NCBI GenBank assembly: GCA_029052015.1
Contig: JAIDJW010000001.1
Location: 1 to 38,160 of the forward strand
Reading direction: 5' to 3'
Length of the DNA: 38,160 nucleotides
Source of the DNA: Paramuribaculum sp.
GTDB lineage: Bacteria; Bacteroidota; Bacteroidia; Bacteroidales; Muribaculaceae
The stretch's first letter is position 1; each line of letters opens with the position of its first letter. This document shows positions 34,720 to 38,160 of the stretch, piece after piece. The translations under genes and the position numbers were made by a program. The notes under the pieces were generated by a model. It had not been told where the DNA came from and made no database searches. It saw only the letters and a list, made by a program, of their open reading frames with translations.

Positions 34720-37515
34720 ATGCTGTCTATCTACAAAGCCTCCGCCGGTTCAGGCAAGACATTCACTCTTGCCTACGAGTACATCAAGCTTCTGCTCGGA
34801 TATAAAGATATTACGAGCGGCACATATTCCCTCCGCAAAAAATTCGACGACTCCCATCGCCATATTCTCGCCATAACATTTACAAACAAGGCCACCGAGG
34901 AGATGAAGCGAAGAATTGTGCTTGAGCTGTCACGACTCGCTGGCATGGAAGACACCAAAGAAAGTCCCTACGAAGGGATGCTGATTGAGGAGCTGCACTG
35001 CAAATCCGATGAGCTGAGATTGGCAGCGGGGACTGCGCTGCGCCACCTGCTGTTTGACTTCAACTTCTTCAACGTAAGCACCATCGACTCTTTTTTTCAG
35101 ACCATCTTGCGCACATTTGCGCGCGAGGCGGAGCTCACCGGCAATTATGAGGTTCAGCTTGACAATTCCGAAGCCATAGCCGAAGGGGTGCACCGTTTTT
35201 TCAACTCACTGACAATAAACAGCTCTGACTCAACAACCAGACGCTTTATTAAGAGTATCAGCGCATATCTCATAGAGGAGTTCAAACGTGGCAAAAATAT
35301 AATGCTTTTCAACCAGGACTCCAAGGCTCACGCTGACTTGCTCAGACTCATCAGCAACCTGAGCGATGAAACCTTTACCATGCGTTTCAATGAGATAATA
35401 GACTATTTCAGCGACCCCAAACGCATGGAGCTCTTTGACAATGCCGTAGCTGCAAGAGCGCAAAAGCTTACAGACCAATGCAAATCGGAGTGCGCCGACA
35501 CCCTTACAGTACTTGCAACGCTGGATTCACTGCCAGTAAAAGGCAAATGCATCAGCCATTACTTCGTCAAGGCGCTGACCGATGGCGCCGCTGACGGCAC
35601 AACAGATAGCTCTACTATCGAAAAGGTTGACACAAATGGAGCCGACGCAATCTACAACAAACCATTCAAAACATTCCTCGACAAGAACCCCGGCTATGCC
35701 CCGGACGATGCAGTTAAAAAAGCCGTAGACGCAATCCTTGCAGTGAGAAGAGAGCTCCCGCTGCTCAGGCAAATCCGCGCTAACCTCTTTCACCTGTCCC
35801 TCATGGCGAGGATTTATTCCTTCATCGAGGAATACCGGACAGAAAACAATGCCCTGCTTCTTTCCGACACCAACGGGCTCCTCAGAAGCATCATCGGCGA
35901 AGATGACGCACCTTTTATATATGAGCGTCTCGGGCTTTTGCTGCGTCACTATCTTATCGATGAGTTTCAGGACACTTCACGCCTGCAGTGGGACAATCTG
36001 CAGCCACTTGTAAAGGAGAGCATCGCCTCAGGCAACGATTCGCTCGTTATCGGCGATGAAAAACAGTGCATTTACCGTTTCCGCAACTCCGACCCCGGAT
36101 TGCTGCAGAGCCATGTGGGCATTGCTTTCAGCGGCAGATGCAAGACCTTCGGCGACCGGCCGAGCGACAACACCAACTGGCGCAGCAGCGCGGATGTCGT
36201 GAACTTCAACAACACACTCTTCGCCGCACTCGCATCGCAGAACGGGCACGATGCAATATATGCCAATGTATGTCAGGCCGTTTCAAAAAAGCACCTCAAT
36301 CACAAAGGATACATAACTGTCACACCGGTAGACTGCTCATCGGTCGACGAATATGCCGACACTGTTCTGCCGAAACTTGCACAGGACATAGAGTCACAGC
36401 TTGACGCCGGCTATGCGCCGTCACACATAGTGGTGCTTGTCCGCAACAAAAAAGAGGGACAAAAAATCATAGATTACCTCATTCAGAACCGCAACCCTGA
36501 CAGCCCGCACCGCTACAGCATAATATCCGATGACCTTATTCCGGTATCCAAATCGCCGGCGGTCAGAATGATTATAAGCCACTTGCAGGCTATCTCCGAA
36601 TCCGACTGCGGCGACAGACAAAACACGCGATATAAATCCAGGCGCGACACCGCCACAATGCTTGCACGCTATGAACTTGCTCTCCACAGCGGCGCAGATG
36701 CATCGCAAGCTATGGCCGCAGCGCTTGCAGATAATGAGATTAAGCCCGTCAGCGAAACCGGCGCCACAACTCTTACTGATCTCGTTGAGAATATCATTGC
36801 CTCTCTGCCCGAAGAAATGCTCACCGAGCAAAATTGCCACATCTGCGCCTTTCAGGACCTCCTTTGCGAGTACTGCGCATACGGGCTCAACGATGTGCAG
36901 AGTTTCCTCAAATGGTGGTACGCAACAGGATGCCGCAAGATAATATCCGCGCCCGAGGACCCCAATGCCATAAGAGTGATGACCATACACAAATCCAAAG
37001 GCCTTGAATTTCACTGCGTGCACATACCTTTTGTCAACTGGCAGGTACTTGATTTCAGAAGCGTGGAGTGGTTCGACACCAACGTGATTGAACATCTGTT
37101 TGACAAAACAATACTTCCTCCTCTGATACCGCTCACTCCGGGACAGTCGCTCAGCCACACCCCCTTCGAGCCACACTATAATGAGCGCTGTGCCGAGCAG
37201 ACACTTGATGAGCTAAACGTACTCTATGTGGCGTTCACCCGGGCAAAAGACGAACTCCGTGTGCATTACCGCAGGGAAAACGGAGCGAATCTACCTATGG
37301 GACAACTTCTTGACGACACCATGACCGCCACCTTCATCCCTGGTGAGGACGGCACATATATTTTCGGTGAACCTACGCGATATCAGCCGGAACAAACACA
37401 ACCCGCCATAGACGAACCGGCATCGGCCCAAACCATGTTGCCATACTTCAGCTACAATGTGCCTGACGGCAAGGAATATCTTGAGGTGGATTTGAATCCG
37501 GAACCGGAATTGTAA
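34720..37515 (+). CDS. UvrD/Rep-type DNA helicase, AddA-like
   Basis: This superfamily 1 helicase has 931 residues from the ATG at 34720. A TTG at 34702, overlapping the SUI1 stop, is a less likely start. Motifs: Walker A YKASAGSGKTFTLAYEY (near residue 4), ITFTNKATEEMKRR (Ia), VSTIDSFFQTILR, LIDEFQDTSRLQWDNL (II), VIGDEKQCIYRFR (III), NWRSSADVV (IV), VMTIHKSKGLEF (V) and LYVAFTRAKDELRV (VI). The order and DSF motif resemble AddA. The C-terminus stops about 95 residues after motif VI, with no nuclease domain. The related Bacteroides proteins are, as I recall, longer by over 100 residues, so this end may be truncated. Confidence 0.92.
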   Translation: MLSIYKASAGSGKTFTLAYEYIKLLLGYKDITSGTYSLRKKFDDSHRHILAITFTNKATEEMKRRIVLELSRLAGMEDTKESPYEGMLIEELHCKSDELRLAAGTALRHLLFDFNFFNVSTIDSFFQTILRTFAREAELTGNYEVQLDNSEAIAEGVHRFFNSLTINSSDSTTRRFIKSISAYLIEEFKRGKNIMLFNQDSKAHADLLRLISNLSDETFTMRFNEIIDYFSDPKRMELFDNAVAARAQKLTDQCKSECADTLTVLATLDSLPVKGKCISHYFVKALTDGAADGTTDSSTIEKVDTNGADAIYNKPFKTFLDKNPGYAPDDAVKKAVDAILAVRRELPLLRQIRANLFHLSLMARIYSFIEEYRTENNALLLSDTNGLLRSIIGEDDAPFIYERLGLLLRHYLIDEFQDTSRLQWDNLQPLVKESIASGNDSLVIGDEKQCIYRFRNSDPGLLQSHVGIAFSGRCKTFGDRPSDNTNWRSSADVVNFNNTLFAALASQNGHDAIYANVCQAVSKKHLNHKGYITVTPVDCSSVDEYADTVLPKLAQDIESQLDAGYAPSHIVVLVRNKKEGQKIIDYLIQNRNPDSPHRYSIISDDLIPVSKSPAVRMIISHLQAISESDCGDRQNTRYKSRRDTATMLARYELALHSGADASQAMAAALADNEIKPVSETGATTLTDLVENIIASLPEEMLTEQNCHICAFQDLLCEYCAYGLNDVQSFLKWWYATGCRKIISAPEDPNAIRVMTIHKSKGLEFHCVHIPFVNWQVLDFRSVEWFDTNVIEHLFDKTILPPLIPLTPGQSLSHTPFEPHYNERCAEQTLDELNVLYVAFTRAKDELRVHYRRENGANLPMGQLLDDTMTATFIPGEDGTYIFGEPTRYQPEQTQPAIDEPASAQTMLPYFSYNVPDGKEYLEVDLNPEPEL

Positions 37516-37521
37516 AGACAC

Positions 37522-37626
37522 AAAAAAGGGTAAGCGACCTACATCGCACCGCTACGACCCGGTACCGCTGCTTCTGTCAAGACCTGACGGAGTTCCCGGG
37601 GAGCTGGTCGTGGAGGACTTACCCGC
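37522..37626 (-). ncRNA. ffs: Small signal recognition particle RNA (4.5S-like)
   Basis: The minus-strand RNA begins GGGTAAG (37624-37618) and ends CTTACCC (37534-37528). These pair, followed by inner pairs such as CGACC/GGTCG and CCCGG/CCGGG. The apical part reads CAGGTC-T-UGAC-A-GAAGCAG, which matches the conserved SRP core CAGGUCC-GGAA-GGAAGCAG. The closing C-G pair is replaced by U-A and the tetraloop is UGAC, the known URRC type. A T6 run (37527-37522) follows as a terminator. The Alu domain is absent, as in most Gram-negative bacteria. It faces the end of the helicase gene. Confidence 0.92.
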
Positions 37627-37628
37627 TG

Positions 37629-37659
37629 CAAAGGTAGCAATACTTTTCCATCCGCCAAA
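37629..37659 (-). promoter_or_regulatory. Promoter of the SRP RNA gene
   Basis: On the minus strand, TTTG (37659-37656), a 19-bp spacer and TACCTTTG (37636-37629) match both halves of the Bacteroidetes consensus. The predicted start at about 37625 coincides with the GGG that opens the RNA stem. Confidence 0.85.
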
Positions 37660-37699
37660 GCCCTGCCCCGAAAATCTCACATTTTATATATTAAAATCG

Positions 37700-37707
37700 T
37701 ATCTTTG
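37700..37707 (+). promoter_or_regulatory. -7 element of the GH20 gene
   Basis: TATCTTTG on the plus strand lies 25 bases before the ATG at 37732. No clear TTG lies upstream; the region is AT-rich instead. It is divergent from the SRP RNA promoter. Confidence 0.5.
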
Positions 37708-37731
37708 CAGAAAATAACCATCAATACCATT

Positions 37732-38160
37732 ATGAAAAAGATAGCATCTGTGCTGGCAACTCTGCTTTGCGCTTTCGTTGCGGCAACTTCCTTGTCGGCA
37801 AACAACTCCAAGCCCTTTGTCGTGCCTGAACTCAGACAATGGACAGGCAAAACCGGACAGCTTATTCCTCAAGACGGAGCGTCAATAACCGTCGCATCGC
37901 AAAATCTTCTTGATGTCGCGCAGGCGTTTGCCGCTGACTACAAGACAATGTTCGGCAAAACTCTGCCCGTGAGCGTAGGCAAAGCCACTAAGGGTTCTTT
38001 TCATTTTTCGCTGAAAGCGGACAAAAAACTCGGCGCCGAGGGATATTCCATCGAAATTTCGGACAAAGTCACTGTCACAGCCCCTGAAACCGTCGGAGCT
38101 TTCTGGGCAACACGAACCCTCCTCCCGATCGCCGCGCAGAGCGACAATCACGCCCTACCC
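37732..38160 (+). CDS. Beta-N-acetylhexosaminidase, GH20 family (5' part)
   Basis: A frame of 143 codons runs off the right edge. It starts with a signal peptide (MKKIASVLATLLCAFVAATS, likely cleavage before NNSKPF). It continues in the GH20b-type N-domain (VPELRQWTGKTGQL, LGAEGYSIEISDKVTVTAPE, VGAFWATRTLLPIAAQ). The last segment is the classical lead-in to the GH20 catalytic barrel, which would lie beyond the window. Such enzymes trim GlcNAc/GalNAc from glycans such as mucins. Confidence 0.86.
   Translation, partial: MKKIASVLATLLCAFVAATSLSANNSKPFVVPELRQWTGKTGQLIPQDGASITVASQNLLDVAQAFAADYKTMFGKTLPVSVGKATKGSFHFSLKADKKLGAEGYSIEISDKVTVTAPETVGAFWATRTLLPIAAQSDNHALP

Noticed and set aside
36421-37176. 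251-codon frame on the minus strand opposite the helicase
   Set aside because: It is antisense to conserved helicase motifs, has no recognisable domain, and no start signals.

Overview
The window is a chromosomal segment of a member of the Bacteroidales, most likely close to the Muribaculaceae or Bacteroidaceae. The evidence is the Bacteroidetes-type promoters (TTG, 19-21 bp, TAnnTTTG), the start codons that mostly lack a Shine-Dalgarno sequence, the cysteine-free S4, S14 and L36, the Bacteroidetes form of GlmU, and the coaX / outer-membrane protein / lptC / CorC cluster. The genus is an inference from gene content.

Layout. (1) 1-1260: the edge of a leftward gene, then a rightward DUF1460 cysteine-hydrolase gene, closed by a strong bidirectional terminator. 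(2) 1262-20971: a 20-kb leftward block of translation genes. In transcription order from about 21.1 kb these are rpsL, rpsG, fusA, then the S10 cluster (rpsJ to rpsQ), the spc cluster (rplN to secY, map, infA, rpmJ), and the alpha cluster (rpsM, rpsK, rpsD, rpoA, rplQ). Enolase follows with its own promoter. The str, S10, spc and alpha clusters are contiguous; tuf is absent and rpoBC does not adjoin rpsL. (3) 20972-21279: a divergent promoter region with a structured rpsL leader. (4) 21280-22449: an alternative GlmU, whose stop codon directly abuts that of the convergent antiporter gene. (5) 22450-26993: leftward metK, asd and a CPA2-type antiporter. The metK leader holds a SAM-II-like riboswitch behind a full promoter. 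(6) 27259-32030: leftward ftsB/divIC-like, small membrane protein, coaX, outer-membrane protein, lptC and CorC/GldE-like genes. (7) 32101-37515: rightward dnaX, lipoprotein, SUI1-like and UvrD/AddA-like helicase genes. (8) 37522-37659: a leftward small SRP RNA with its own promoter and T-run. (9) 37732-end: the start of a secreted GH20 beta-hexosaminidase gene.

How it works together. Regions 2 and 8 supply the ribosome, the Sec translocon, SRP RNA, methionine removal and the RNA polymerase alpha subunit. Regions 4-6 supply cell-envelope precursors (UDP-GlcNAc, aspartate semialdehyde for lysine/DAP, LPS transport), SAM, and coenzyme A. Region 7 is replication and repair.

I found no mobile element, CRISPR array, prophage or defence island, and no clear new multi-gene system. 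The most useful observations are at RNA level: the SRP RNA, the metK riboswitch candidate, and possible autoregulatory leaders of rpsL, rpsG and rpsD. The other notable point is a helicase that looks C-terminally short and has no nuclease partner next to it.
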